From: Bacteroidota bacterium | GTDB lineage: Bacteria; Bacteroidota; Bacteroidia; Bacteroidales; VadinHA17 | Assembly (NCBI GenBank): GCA_011374625.1 | Contig: DRPN01000031.1 | Span: 1-49,000 of the forward strand | Direction of reading: 5' to 3' | DNA: 49,000 nucleotides | In this document: positions 23,845-32,089 of the stretch, piece after piece | Position numbering within the stretch: the stretch's first letter is position 1 | How the letters are laid out: every line of letters begins with the position of its first letter | Notes under the pieces: generated by a model | Databases searched by the model: none | What the model was told of the DNA's origin: nothing | What the model saw: only the letters and a program-made list of their open reading frames with translations | Translations under genes and position numbers: made by a program

Positions 23845-26490
23845 ATGACAAGCAAAGAGGTTAGGAAACAATTTTTGGATTATTTCCGTTCAAATGGACA
23901 TGAGATTGTGCCGTCAGCTCCGATAGTGGTTAAAAATGATCCGACTCTGATGTTTACTAACGCCGGGATGAATCAATTTAAGGATATTTTCCTGGGAAAC
24001 CGGAGACCTGAATATGCCCGTGTTGCCAATACCCAAAAATGTTTGCGTGTTTCGGGGAAACACAATGATCTGGAAGAGGTGGGTTATGATACCTATCATC
24101 ATACCATGTTCGAAATGTTGGGAAACTGGTCTTTTGGCGATTATTTCAAGAAAGAGGCTATTCAGATGGCCTGGGAATTTCTGACAAAGAGGATGGAAAT
24201 CGACCCCGGAAGATTGTATGCAACGGTATTTGGCGGGGATACTTCAGAAGGATTGCACCGGGATGATGAATCTGCGACTTTTTGGGCAGAAAAACTTCCT
24301 GTAAGTCATATACTGGATGGGACAAAAAGGGATAATTTCTGGGAAATGGGCAATACCGGACCGTGTGGTCCTTGTACTGAGATACATATTGATATCCGGG
24401 ACGACCGGGAGAGGGATAATGTACCCGGGGAAGAACTGGTAAACAAAGATCATCCCGAGGTTATTGAAATTTGGAATCTGGTATTTATTCAGTATAACCG
24501 GAAGGAGAACGGCGAACTTGTGCCTTTGCCGGTGAATCATGTGGATACGGGTATGGGTTTTGAACGACTCTGCATGATCAAGCAGGGAAAAAAATCCAAT
24601 TATGATACTGATATCTTTATGCCGATAATCCGGGAGATTGGTGCTGTCTCAGGTCTGAATTACGGAGAAAATGAACATTTGGATATTGCCATGCGTGTTG
24701 TGGCCGACCATTTGCGGGCGGTGGCTTTTTCTATTGCCGACGGCCAGTTACCCTCCAATAATAAGGCAGGCTATGTGATCCGCCGGATCCTGCGGCGGGC
24801 AGTGCGTTATGGTTATACGTACCTGAAACAAAACGAACCTTTCATCTATCGCCTGGTCCCTGTGCTGGGACAGGTGATGGGTCATGCCTATCCCGAGATA
24901 ATGCAGCAGGAAGAGCTGATCACCCGTGTGATCCGCGAAGAGGAACGTACTTTTCTGCGTACCCTGGAAACAGGAATAAACAGATTGGAAACGGTAATAT
25001 CCCGAAGTAAGGAGAAAAAAGAACGAACACTGGACGGAAAAATCGCTTTTGAATTGTACGATACTTTTGGCTTTCCCCTCGACCTGACGGCCCTGATCGC
25101 CAGGGAAAACAACATGGACGTGGATACGGCAGGCTTCGATAGGGAGATGCAGAAACAAAAAAACCGTTCGCGTAATGCAGCTGCCCAGGATGCCTCCGAT
25201 TGGGTGGAGCTGCGGCAGGATAACGAAGTGACATTTATCGGATATGACCAGCTGGAAACAGAAGTGCGGATCGTTAAGTACCGGAAAGTTAATCAGAAAA
25301 AAAAGGAATATTATCATCTGGTGTTTGATATAACCCCTTTCTATGCCGAATCGGGGGGCCAGGTGGGAGATACCGGCTTCCTGGAGAATGGTGGTGAAAA
25401 GATACGTATCCTGAATACAATCAGGGAAAATGAGCTGATCATTCACATTGCCGTCAGGCTGCCGGAAAATCCGGAGGCTGTTTTTACGGCGGTCGTAGAC
25501 CGGGAGAAGCGGCAATCCACAGCCAATAATCATACTGCTACCCACTTGTTGCACTGGGCTTTGCGAAAGGTGTTAGGGACACATGTCGAACAGAAAGGAT
25601 CACTGGTACACCCGGATTATCTCCGGTTTGATTTTTCTCATTTCCGGAAAGTGACTGAGGAAGAACAGGTGAAGGTTGCTTCTCTGGTCAATGAAAAAAT
25701 ACGGGAAAATATCCCGCTGAAGGAGTTGCGAGACATCCCCCTGGAGGAAGCACGTGCTATGGGAGCCATGTCGTTGTTTGGAGAAAAATATGGCGAAAAA
25801 GTACGGGTGATCCGTTTCGGAGAGTCGGTAGAATTGTGCGGAGGTACACATGTGGAATCCACCGGCCGGATCGGGTTATTCCTGATTGTATCGGAGAGTG
25901 CGGTGGCCGCTGGCATACGAAGGATTGAAGCAGTGACCGGCAGAAAAGCCGAAGAACTGGTTTATGAAAGAAGCCGCCTGCTGGAAGAGCTGAAAAGTTT
26001 ACTGAAAGTAAATAAGGATATCCCGGCAAGGGTGAAAGAGTTGCTGGAAGAGAACAAAAAGGCGGCGGCCGACCTGGAAGAATGTAACCGGGAACGACTG
26101 GTTCAGGTAAAGAATAAATTGCTGGCTGCCGGTGAAACAATGGGTGATGTTCACCTGGTGCATGGGATCGTGGAACTCCCTTCTTCAAAAATGATGAGAG
26201 ATTTGGCTTTCCGCATGAAAAATGAGGTGCCCGGATTGGTGATGGTGGCCGGTGCTGTCTTTGACGGGAAACCAATACTGGCAGTAATGATTGCCGATGA
26301 GATCGTCCGGGAAAAAGAACTTGACGCCCGCGAGATCATACAGATCGTCGCAAGCGAGATCCATGGCGGCGGCGGAGGCCAGCCGTTTTATGCTACCGCT
26401 GGCGGAAAAAATCCGCAGGGCCTGGAAAAAGCAATAAACACTGCAATAAACCTGATAAAAGTTAAACTGGGGAAAGAAACAACACCATAG
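23845..26490 (+). CDS. alaS: Alanine-tRNA ligase
   Basis: An 881-residue class II aminoacyl-tRNA synthetase that charges tRNA-Ala in the cytoplasm. The N-terminal catalytic core shows PTLMFTNAGMNQFKDIFLG and HHTMFEMLGNWSFGDYFKK (motif 2). The editing domain has the zinc-binding NNHTATHLLHWAL (about residues 565-577) and CGGTHVESTG (about 670). The C-terminal DHHA1/C-Ala domain ends in HGGGGGQPFYATAGG. The length is normal and all key motifs are present. It is transcribed alone, divergent from the M23 gene and convergent with fadD (31 bases between the stops). Several long antisense frames within it are shadows of its codon use. Confidence 0.98.
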   Translation: MTSKEVRKQFLDYFRSNGHEIVPSAPIVVKNDPTLMFTNAGMNQFKDIFLGNRRPEYARVANTQKCLRVSGKHNDLEEVGYDTYHHTMFEMLGNWSFGDYFKKEAIQMAWEFLTKRMEIDPGRLYATVFGGDTSEGLHRDDESATFWAEKLPVSHILDGTKRDNFWEMGNTGPCGPCTEIHIDIRDDRERDNVPGEELVNKDHPEVIEIWNLVFIQYNRKENGELVPLPVNHVDTGMGFERLCMIKQGKKSNYDTDIFMPIIREIGAVSGLNYGENEHLDIAMRVVADHLRAVAFSIADGQLPSNNKAGYVIRRILRRAVRYGYTYLKQNEPFIYRLVPVLGQVMGHAYPEIMQQEELITRVIREEERTFLRTLETGINRLETVISRSKEKKERTLDGKIAFELYDTFGFPLDLTALIARENNMDVDTAGFDREMQKQKNRSRNAAAQDASDWVELRQDNEVTFIGYDQLETEVRIVKYRKVNQKKKEYYHLVFDITPFYAESGGQVGDTGFLENGGEKIRILNTIRENELIIHIAVRLPENPEAVFTAVVDREKRQSTANNHTATHLLHWALRKVLGTHVEQKGSLVHPDYLRFDFSHFRKVTEEEQVKVASLVNEKIRENIPLKELRDIPLEEARAMGAMSLFGEKYGEKVRVIRFGESVELCGGTHVESTGRIGLFLIVSESAVAAGIRRIEAVTGRKAEELVYERSRLLEELKSLLKVNKDIPARVKELLEENKKAAADLEECNRERLVQVKNKLLAAGETMGDVHLVHGIVELPSSKMMRDLAFRMKNEVPGLVMVAGAVFDGKPILAVMIADEIVREKELDAREIIQIVASEIHGGGGGQPFYATAGGKNPQGLEKAINTAINLIKVKLGKETTP

Positions 26491-26521
26491 CCGTGCTTCG
26501 TCACTTATGGATCATCGTTCC

Positions 26522-28333
26522 TTATCTTTTATGCTCAAAGCCTTTCATATCGTCTTCTGTCCCATATTGGTAAATATCCCGGATGAGATGTTCGTATTTT
26601 TTGTATAGATTACGGCGTTTGAGTTTCAGGGTGGGAGAGAGCTCGCCACTGGCGGGGCTCCACTCATCGCATACCAGCCGGAAACGCTTGATTTGCTCAT
26701 GAAATGCCAGATTTTTGTTGATCTCATTCACTTCCCGCTGGTACCGGGCTGTCACTTCGGGGATATTTATCAGCTCTTTGTTGTCATGGAACTTTATCCC
26801 ATGGAGGTGGCACCAACTGTGCAGATATTCAAAGTTCGGGGAAATCAGGGCACTGGCAAATTTTTTACTTTCTCCGACAACCATGATCTGTTCAATAAAC
26901 AGTGATTCCTTGAATTTATTCTCGATCACCTGGGGAGCTATATACTTCCCGCTGGACAACTTGAAAATTTCCTTTTTACGGTCCGTGATCTTCAGGTAGA
27001 TCTTGTCTACCATCACACCGATGTCTCCCGTGGCAAACCAGCCGTTTTCGTCAATGACCTCGCGGGTGATTTCAGGTTTTTTATAGTAGCCCATCATGAC
27101 ATTCGGGCCTTTCACCAGAATCTCACCGTCGTCAGCGATCTCCACTTCTACCCCTTCAATCACCGGACCGACAGTGCCTATCATTACCTGGTCGGTGATC
27201 ATGTTGTTTACGGCAATGACGGGAGAGGTCTCCGTCAGGCCGTACCCTTCCAATACTTTAATGTTGGCTGCCCAGAAAACCGTAGCGATACGGGGTTGTA
27301 ACGCGGCTCCCCCCGAGACAATCACCTTGGTATTGCCTCCCAGAGCTTCACGCCACTTCGAGTAGACCAGCTTATCGGCAATACCGTGTTTCATGTTGTA
27401 AAACCAGGAGTTTTTGTTATGCAGTTTATATTTCAATGCAAGATTGACAGCCCAGAAAAAGATTTGTTTCTTGGCCCCCTTCAAATCTTTTCCTTTGGCC
27501 AGGATCCCGTCATATACCCGTTCAAGCAAACGCGGTACCGTGGTGAAAAGATCCGGCTTAACCTCTTTGATGTCATTAATAATAGTTCCCATGCTCTGGG
27601 CATAATAGATGCTGATGCCTTTATATTGATAATGATAATTGAGCATCCTTTCATAGATATGACTGATGGGCAGAAAGCTCAGAGCTTTTGCCTCAATGCC
27701 GAAAGGATGAACCTTGACTGTGGATTTTACATTGGATATCAGATTGTTGTGGCTAAGCATAACCCCTTTGGGAAAACCTGTTGTTCCCGATGTGTAGATC
27801 ATTGTCAGCCAGTCTTCAGGTGTGATACCTTGTTTAATGTTCTGCAGCTTAGCTTTCATTTCATCGGCATGTGCTTTTCCTGTTTCCAGCAACTCTTTCC
27901 AGTTTTTTTCCCCTTCGATCTCATTAAAAGTATAGAGTTGTTCTATGCTTTTGATTTTTTTGACCAGCGGTTTGATCTTCTTTACCAAACCCCGGTCGGC
28001 CAGGAAAATAAGGCGGGGCTCGGCATCTTTCAGGATGTATTCATATTCATCCGCGCCGATGGTGGGATAAATGGGTACGGTTACGATCCCGGCCTGGCTG
28101 GCGCCCATGTCTATAAAATTCCATTCGGGCCGATTGTTGGTGACGACAGCAATGCGGTCTCCTTTTTTTAGCCCGTGATGCATCAATGCATAACTAACCA
28201 TGGTGGCCTTGTCACGGTATTCTACCGAGTTGATTTTTATCCATTTTTCATCTCTTTTAGCAGCCAAGGCATCATCCTTTTTGTGTTGTTTTACTTGCAA
28301 CTCAAGGATGTCAAATGTCCGGGTGATATTCAT
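26522..28333 (-). CDS. fadD: Long-chain fatty acid-CoA ligase (AMP-forming)
   Basis: A 603-residue adenylate-forming enzyme that activates fatty acids to acyl-CoA through an acyl-AMP intermediate. The ATP/AMP signature is MIYTSGTTGFPKGVMLSHNN (about residues 178-197). LEGYGLTETSPVIAVNN and YYKKPEITREVIDENGWFATGDIG (A8 region) follow, as does KITDRKKEIFKLSSGKYIAP with the hinge and catalytic lysine zone. The long form without a signal peptide fits bacterial acyl-CoA synthetases; chain-length preference is not visible. A full consensus promoter lies 50 bases upstream. Confidence 0.92.
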   Translation of the reverse strand: MNITRTFDILELQVKQHKKDDALAAKRDEKWIKINSVEYRDKATMVSYALMHHGLKKGDRIAVVTNNRPEWNFIDMGASQAGIVTVPIYPTIGADEYEYILKDAEPRLIFLADRGLVKKIKPLVKKIKSIEQLYTFNEIEGEKNWKELLETGKAHADEMKAKLQNIKQGITPEDWLTMIYTSGTTGFPKGVMLSHNNLISNVKSTVKVHPFGIEAKALSFLPISHIYERMLNYHYQYKGISIYYAQSMGTIINDIKEVKPDLFTTVPRLLERVYDGILAKGKDLKGAKKQIFFWAVNLALKYKLHNKNSWFYNMKHGIADKLVYSKWREALGGNTKVIVSGGAALQPRIATVFWAANIKVLEGYGLTETSPVIAVNNMITDQVMIGTVGPVIEGVEVEIADDGEILVKGPNVMMGYYKKPEITREVIDENGWFATGDIGVMVDKIYLKITDRKKEIFKLSSGKYIAPQVIENKFKESLFIEQIMVVGESKKFASALISPNFEYLHSWCHLHGIKFHDNKELINIPEVTARYQREVNEINKNLAFHEQIKRFRLVCDEWSPASGELSPTLKLKRRNLYKKYEHLIRDIYQYGTEDDMKGFEHKR

Positions 28334-28382
28334 GGTAGATTGAGGTTTTTGCTGAGTAATGGTTGTAAAAAGGTTTATAAGG

Positions 28383-28414
28383 CAAACGTATGGAATTATT
28401 TTATATCAGCCAAA
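28383..28414 (-). promoter_or_regulatory. Promoter of fadD (TTTG-N20-TACGTTTG)
   Basis: Minus-strand TTTG (28414-28411), 20 bases, then the perfect -7 box TACGTTTG (28390-28383). It predicts a leader of about 43 bases before the ATG at 28333. Confidence 0.75.
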
Positions 28415-28549
28415 CCCTTTTAGTTCCTCCCTGCAGATAAAGACTATTTCCGTGGTTTCACAAAAGGATACGGAAACCTTCGAACCGGAGAACAAAGGAC
28501 TGGCAGATTATATCATTGTTGTGCCGGAGAATATGACGAAGGCCTATTA

Positions 28550-28584
28550 GTTCCGGGTTCATGGTTCTTGGTTTTGAGTTATGC
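28550..28584. repeat. Degenerate heptamer tandem repeat (GTTNNNN x5)
   Basis: Five consecutive 7-mers each begin with GTT (GTTCCGG, GTTCATG, GTTCTTG and two more diverged copies). They are diverged enough to look like an old array. Confidence 0.55.
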
Positions 28585-28698
28585 TAATTATTATTTGAAG
28601 GTTGTGCTAATTGCTGCTAAACTGTTTGTTGTTTGTTGCTCAAGGTCTTATATATGACGGTAATTGCGGGATTCACAGGTGGCGAAATAATTCCTGTC

Positions 28699-28712
28699 GT
28701 TCTTGCAAGAAC
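28699..28712. promoter_or_regulatory. Perfect 14-bp palindrome
   Basis: GTTCTTGCAAGAAC is its own reverse complement. It lies 45 bases downstream of the M14 stop (minus-strand sense). It could be an operator or the stem of a small hairpin; no dependent gene is obvious. Confidence 0.3.
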
Positions 28713-28756
28713 CTAAATAAAAGAAAAACCAGTTTTATTTTACCCATCGAACTTCC

Positions 28757-30493
28757 TTATTTTTCCTTTGTCACTTTAAAAACCGGTACTCTCATATAGC
28801 TTTTTTCCAGCCATGGCGAGTGGTTGTAGATAAAACCCAGTTGCTGATAACGGTTCCTGGCAAAGGCCGGGTCTGATTTTTTCTTTTCTTCAAACCTTTT
28901 TTTCAGGTCGGGGTTTTTCTCCAGCACATCCAGCGCCTTTTCTTCGAAGGTGGAGGGTGAAAAATATTCCCGGCGGTCAAGAACCGGATCAAAAAAATTC
29001 CAGCTAAAGTAGGAGTCGGGTGCATCAGGCTCTAACACCTGGATGATATAACGGTTGCCGGGCTGGTCTGTGGGGATAATATAATCCCCCCTGTAAAACT
29101 TCACCATCTGTTTTTCTTCCCGGTATCGGATATTCCGGTGTTGGAAGTGTCCGTTATAGGGGCGTTGTGTATATTTTACTGAAGTAATGTACATGGAGGT
29201 AACCTGAATCAGGGTGTCTCTCTCCAGACGAACCATCCGGATGCCGTTGATACGCAACCTTTCAACGGCTTCTTCCCAAGCCTGTGGAATGATATAATAA
29301 TCCGGTTTTTCAACGGTCTTCACCGGATTGAAGTTTTCATAAAAAGGAATTTTCTTTACAAAGGGTCTGGTATGATCATACCAGCGATAAGGCAGACCGG
29401 TAACCTCGCCGGTACGTTTGGAAAGGGAATATCCTCTGAACGGGATCATTTTTCTTACGGTAGTATCTAGTTCCCACGACAATACAAATTTTTCCTGATG
29501 GGCGACAGAAAGATCGGCATTCTTCTTCAATGTCATCATCTCGGAGGCATGTTCATGTGTGAATCCGATTAACCCTTTCATGAAAAAATATACGGATTTA
29601 ACCCGGTCCCGGAACAATTTGTACACATGATTTTCGGTCATGAAAGCAAAGGTGTTGAACAACGAAGCATAGCCTGTGGAATATCTTGGCAGGTCATTGT
29701 ATGCGGAAATTCCTTTGTCCGGTGACCCGTGAATGAGGTTAACATAGGGGATCATCTCATAGGGAGTTTTTTTCATAGTTTCAAACAAAGCCGGCACCAT
29801 AGTGTTATGAAAATACTTGCCCATGGCCGGTTCCATGTTCTGGCAGAGGGTAGAAATCAAAGTGATAGTGTACTGATGATCCGATCCGTCGGTGGTGTGG
29901 GTATCCAGAAAAACAAGGGGATTTGTCTCCCGGAAAATCTTCTCAAGAGAGCGGGTATTCTTTGAGTCTGCTTTGACAAAATCGCGATTCAGATCAAGGT
30001 GTTTTCCGTTACCCCGGAAGCCGCTCTCGGGGGGAGTGTCCTGATTGGCCCGGTGATAATGACTGCGGTTGAGCATGCCTCCCACATTGTAAACAGGAAT
30101 GATACAGATAATGACTTTGTCCAGGTATTTTCCCATGTGGTCTTTATCTGTAAGAATGTCTTTGGCCAGTTGCAAACTTGCTTCGATGCCTGCTGGTTCT
30201 CCGGGATGAATGCCGTTGTTGATGAAAACAACCGGCCTGCCGCTTTGGCCGATCTTCACCGGATCGAAAATTTTGTCTCCGGAAAGAATAAAAAGATGCA
30301 GAGGCTTGCCGATATCCGTCTCTCCTGCTTCAAGAAGCGATGCTTCGGGATACTCCTGCGCCAGATGCCTGTATGCGCTGATCAGTTGTTCGTAACTTTG
30401 CGTTTTGTTATCTTCATAGAGCGGCTTTTTACTGGCCGGCAGTGAAAGAGTTCCTGTCATCAACAGAAAAATAAAAAATGTTATCTGTTTCAT
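28757..30493 (-). CDS. M14 family zinc carboxypeptidase, exported
   Basis: A 578-residue exported protein with a signal peptide (MKQITFFIFLLMTGTLSLPA). The M14 carboxypeptidase domain has the zinc ligands in NNGIHPGEPAGIEAS (His and Glu) and in FLDTHTTDGSDHQ (third ligand). A probable catalytic glutamate region is FMTENHVYKLF. The C-terminal part (about residues 370-578) is beta-rich and ends without a sorting domain. It should trim C-terminal amino acids from peptides or act on cell-wall peptides in the periplasm; the specificity is not visible. It lies alone between structured non-coding stretches, with no clear -7 box upstream. Confidence 0.88.
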   Translation of the reverse strand: MKQITFFIFLLMTGTLSLPASKKPLYEDNKTQSYEQLISAYRHLAQEYPEASLLEAGETDIGKPLHLFILSGDKIFDPVKIGQSGRPVVFINNGIHPGEPAGIEASLQLAKDILTDKDHMGKYLDKVIICIIPVYNVGGMLNRSHYHRANQDTPPESGFRGNGKHLDLNRDFVKADSKNTRSLEKIFRETNPLVFLDTHTTDGSDHQYTITLISTLCQNMEPAMGKYFHNTMVPALFETMKKTPYEMIPYVNLIHGSPDKGISAYNDLPRYSTGYASLFNTFAFMTENHVYKLFRDRVKSVYFFMKGLIGFTHEHASEMMTLKKNADLSVAHQEKFVLSWELDTTVRKMIPFRGYSLSKRTGEVTGLPYRWYDHTRPFVKKIPFYENFNPVKTVEKPDYYIIPQAWEEAVERLRINGIRMVRLERDTLIQVTSMYITSVKYTQRPYNGHFQHRNIRYREEKQMVKFYRGDYIIPTDQPGNRYIIQVLEPDAPDSYFSWNFFDPVLDRREYFSPSTFEEKALDVLEKNPDLKKRFEEKKKSDPAFARNRYQQLGFIYNHSPWLEKSYMRVPVFKVTKEK

Positions 30494-30599
30494 TTCCTGT
30501 AATTATTTAATAAACTAATAAACTACACTCGATATCATAAGGATTTATTTGTTTCCGATCCAACGGGGAATTAAACCATTTCTTTTAGTATGTACGCTG

Positions 30600-30681
30600 T
30601 CGATGCGGCCTAAGCCAAAGGCTGCGGCCGGCGGTGGAAGCTTTAGTACCTTGCTTCGCCGAAGAGACTTCGCGAAGGCGG
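30600..30681. other. GC-rich intergenic block with nested inverted repeats
   Basis: In the 235-base gap between the M14 and HD genes, an otherwise AT-rich spacer contains a compact GC-rich block. It has a hairpin GGCC-ta-AGCC-aaa-GGCT-gc-GGCC (30607-30629). It then has alternating pentamers CTTCG and CGAAG (30654-30677) that can pair in more than one way, enclosed by CGCC/GGCG. No coding frame or T-run is associated. It resembles a dispersed palindromic repeat, but copies elsewhere cannot be checked here. Confidence 0.45.
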
Positions 30682-30728
30682 ATTAAAAAATTAGGTATAA
30701 CCATTTTCTTTCTTTTCCTGTGTTTTTT

Positions 30729-31580
30729 CTATCTCAATATCACCTTATCTATATGCCCGGTGTCTTTCTCCAACGAAGACAATTCTTTTTGCATGCCTGT
30801 AAAAAAATTTGAAACATAGGTTGTTTTTTTGTGTTTCAGAATCTCGGGGATGATCCGTTCCGGGTTTTCCCGGGGGATACGGATGTGTTGTTCAAAGACT
30901 TCGATGACTTCCTTGGCGCCGGGGTCTTTCTCCTGCAGATTCACAAAAAAGTTATGGGTGATCAGGTATCTCTTTTTCTGCTTACGGAGGATGTCAGGCC
31001 AGGGGGCCAGACGTGTTTCCATAGTCCGGAATCTGTGATCTAGGTTGGGAAGTACCCGCTCAGGCAGTTGGCTGGCAGTTATATTTCGTAAGATATATAT
31101 CTCGTAGTATCTGAAAACCCCGATGAATCCGAAAGCATCCATATCATCAGCCAGGGAAAGAAGGGAGAGTATTATTCCTTCATCTGATGCCAATGAGGGT
31201 GGGGAAGAATAGTTTTTGTCATCATGCTTTTCTATAGCTTTCAGGATAGTATGGGTTAGTGCTGGAGGGTAAGAGGTCCGGCTGAAAAACATTTCAGCCA
31301 GCCGTCGGCTGGCATGGCCATGTGTAAAATCAATCGTCTCTGACATGCCTGTGTCGTGTAGCATGACAGCCAGCAGGATGCCCTCAACCTGGTCACGGCT
31401 GAGCGGTTGGATAATCTTGTGGTAACCGGGAATCAGCCCTCTCGCAAAATGCCAGGCACGCAAATGATGGGTCTCATCATGTGACGGCAAATAAACAGTT
31501 GAAAAACATTTACGGCAAAAACCAAAAACCTCCCCGAGCCGCTTGTGTTCAGCTGCATCAATGGTTTTCCGGATATTCAT
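30729..31580 (-). CDS. HD domain phosphohydrolase-like protein
   Basis: A 283-residue cytoplasmic protein with an HD-type metal-dependent hydrolase domain. The metal ligands are visible as His38/His39 in THHLRAWHFARG, His75-Asp76 in MLHDTG, and a further Asp in LADDMDAFG (about residues 160-168). HD domains hydrolyse phosphate esters of nucleotides or cyclic nucleotides; no GYP signature or second domain narrows the substrate. A 10-bp hairpin lies 11 bases before its ATG. Confidence 0.8.
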   Translation of the reverse strand: MNIRKTIDAAEHKRLGEVFGFCRKCFSTVYLPSHDETHHLRAWHFARGLIPGYHKIIQPLSRDQVEGILLAVMLHDTGMSETIDFTHGHASRRLAEMFFSRTSYPPALTHTILKAIEKHDDKNYSSPPSLASDEGIILSLLSLADDMDAFGFIGVFRYYEIYILRNITASQLPERVLPNLDHRFRTMETRLAPWPDILRKQKKRYLITHNFFVNLQEKDPGAKEVIEVFEQHIRIPRENPERIIPEILKHKKTTYVSNFFTGMQKELSSLEKDTGHIDKVILR

Positions 31581-31590
31581 AATGTTGGTT

Positions 31591-31613
31591 GCAAAAAAAC
31601 CAGGTTTTTTTGC
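31591..31613. terminator. 10-bp hairpin between two minus-strand genes
   Basis: GCAAAAAAAC and GTTTTTTTGC form a perfect 10-bp stem with a CAG loop. It lies 20 bases after the stop of the small DNA-binding-like gene and 11 bases before the HD gene start. It could end the first transcript or fold in the leader of the second. Confidence 0.45.
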
Positions 31614-31632
31614 AGATAGGTATATGAACAGA

Positions 31633-31878
31633 TTAAATACTGGCTATCTCCCTGGCTATTTCCAGTATGGTGGTGTCATCCAGAGTTACAAGTCCTCCGT
31701 CCGGACCTGGTTCCGTATGTATTCCAATACTTTCTCCGTCGTTGTAATTGGTGCCGCCAAAATAATTGCGTACTGTTTCAACATTCAGGTCCAGTCTTTC
31801 TGCAATCATGCGCATAGCTCCATCCGGAAGACTATCCTTTATTCTTCGTAACTCATTGAATGTGATTATAGTAGACAT
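31633..31878 (-). CDS. Small putative DNA-binding protein
   Basis: An 81-residue protein with a helix-turn-helix-like N-terminal half: LPDGAMRMIAERLDLNVETV reads as two helices around a turn, then RNYFGG. The C-terminal half, IHTEPGPDGGLVTLDDTTIL, is glycine- and aspartate-rich and ends in a helix. I recall similar small proteins annotated as DNA-binding proteins in Bacteroidota genomes, but no function is established. It has its own ATG; a dyad and two 19-bp direct repeats lie in the upstream spacer, which may serve its own control (inference). Confidence 0.7.
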   Translation of the reverse strand: MSTIITFNELRRIKDSLPDGAMRMIAERLDLNVETVRNYFGGTNYNDGESIGIHTEPGPDGGLVTLDDTTILEIAREIASI

Positions 31879-31900
31879 AGTGAATAAAAGTTTATATGTG

Positions 31901-31919
31901 TTAAAGGTTCAACCCTTAA
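31901..31919. promoter_or_regulatory. Dyad upstream of the small DNA-binding-like gene
   Basis: TTAAAGG and CCCTTAA flank a 5-base loop 22 bases upstream of the ATG at 31878. On the minus strand the one imperfect pair becomes G-U. It is placed where an operator or a leader hairpin would be. Confidence 0.35.
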
Positions 31920-31962
31920 AGATAAGAAAGATATTTTTTTCAGACAAATTTCGGATTATATT

Positions 31963-32000
31963 TAAGGATAACATGCACATCTAAGGATAACATACACATC
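31963..32000. repeat. Two adjacent 19-bp direct repeats
   Basis: TAAGGATAACATGCACATC is followed directly by the same 19 bases with one G-to-A change. They lie between the small DNA-binding-like gene and nfeD, about 85 bases upstream of the former. Confidence 0.8.
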
Positions 32001-32089
32001 ATAATTCCCCAAATATTTAAATCCCCGGCGGTATTCCCGGCAAATGATATCTTTATCTGTCATATCTCAACAAGAGTCTTATGAAAAAT

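Larger units (their letters stand above)
28415..28756. other. Non-coding stretch upstream of fadD and downstream of the M14 gene
   Basis: No convincing gene. A 63-codon plus-strand frame (28359-28550) overlaps the fadD promoter and resembles nothing I know. The stretch holds a degenerate heptamer repeat (28550-28584), a 14-bp perfect palindrome GTTCTTGCAAGAAC (28699-28712), and an AT-only inverted repeat AAATAAAA/TTTTATTT next to the M14 stop. Confidence 0.6.

Noticed and set aside
24748-25554. 268-codon minus-strand frame inside alaS
   Set aside because: It lies wholly antisense to a complete alaS, has no recognisable domain or signal, and similar shadow frames occur in the same stretch in other frames.
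27386-28171. 261-codon plus-strand frame inside fadD
   Set aside because: Antisense shadow of a complete acyl-CoA ligase; cysteine- and phenylalanine-rich composition typical of reverse-strand reading.
28359-28550. 63-codon plus-strand frame upstream of fadD
   Set aside because: It covers the fadD promoter, shows no motif, and has no ribosome site or neighbour on its strand.
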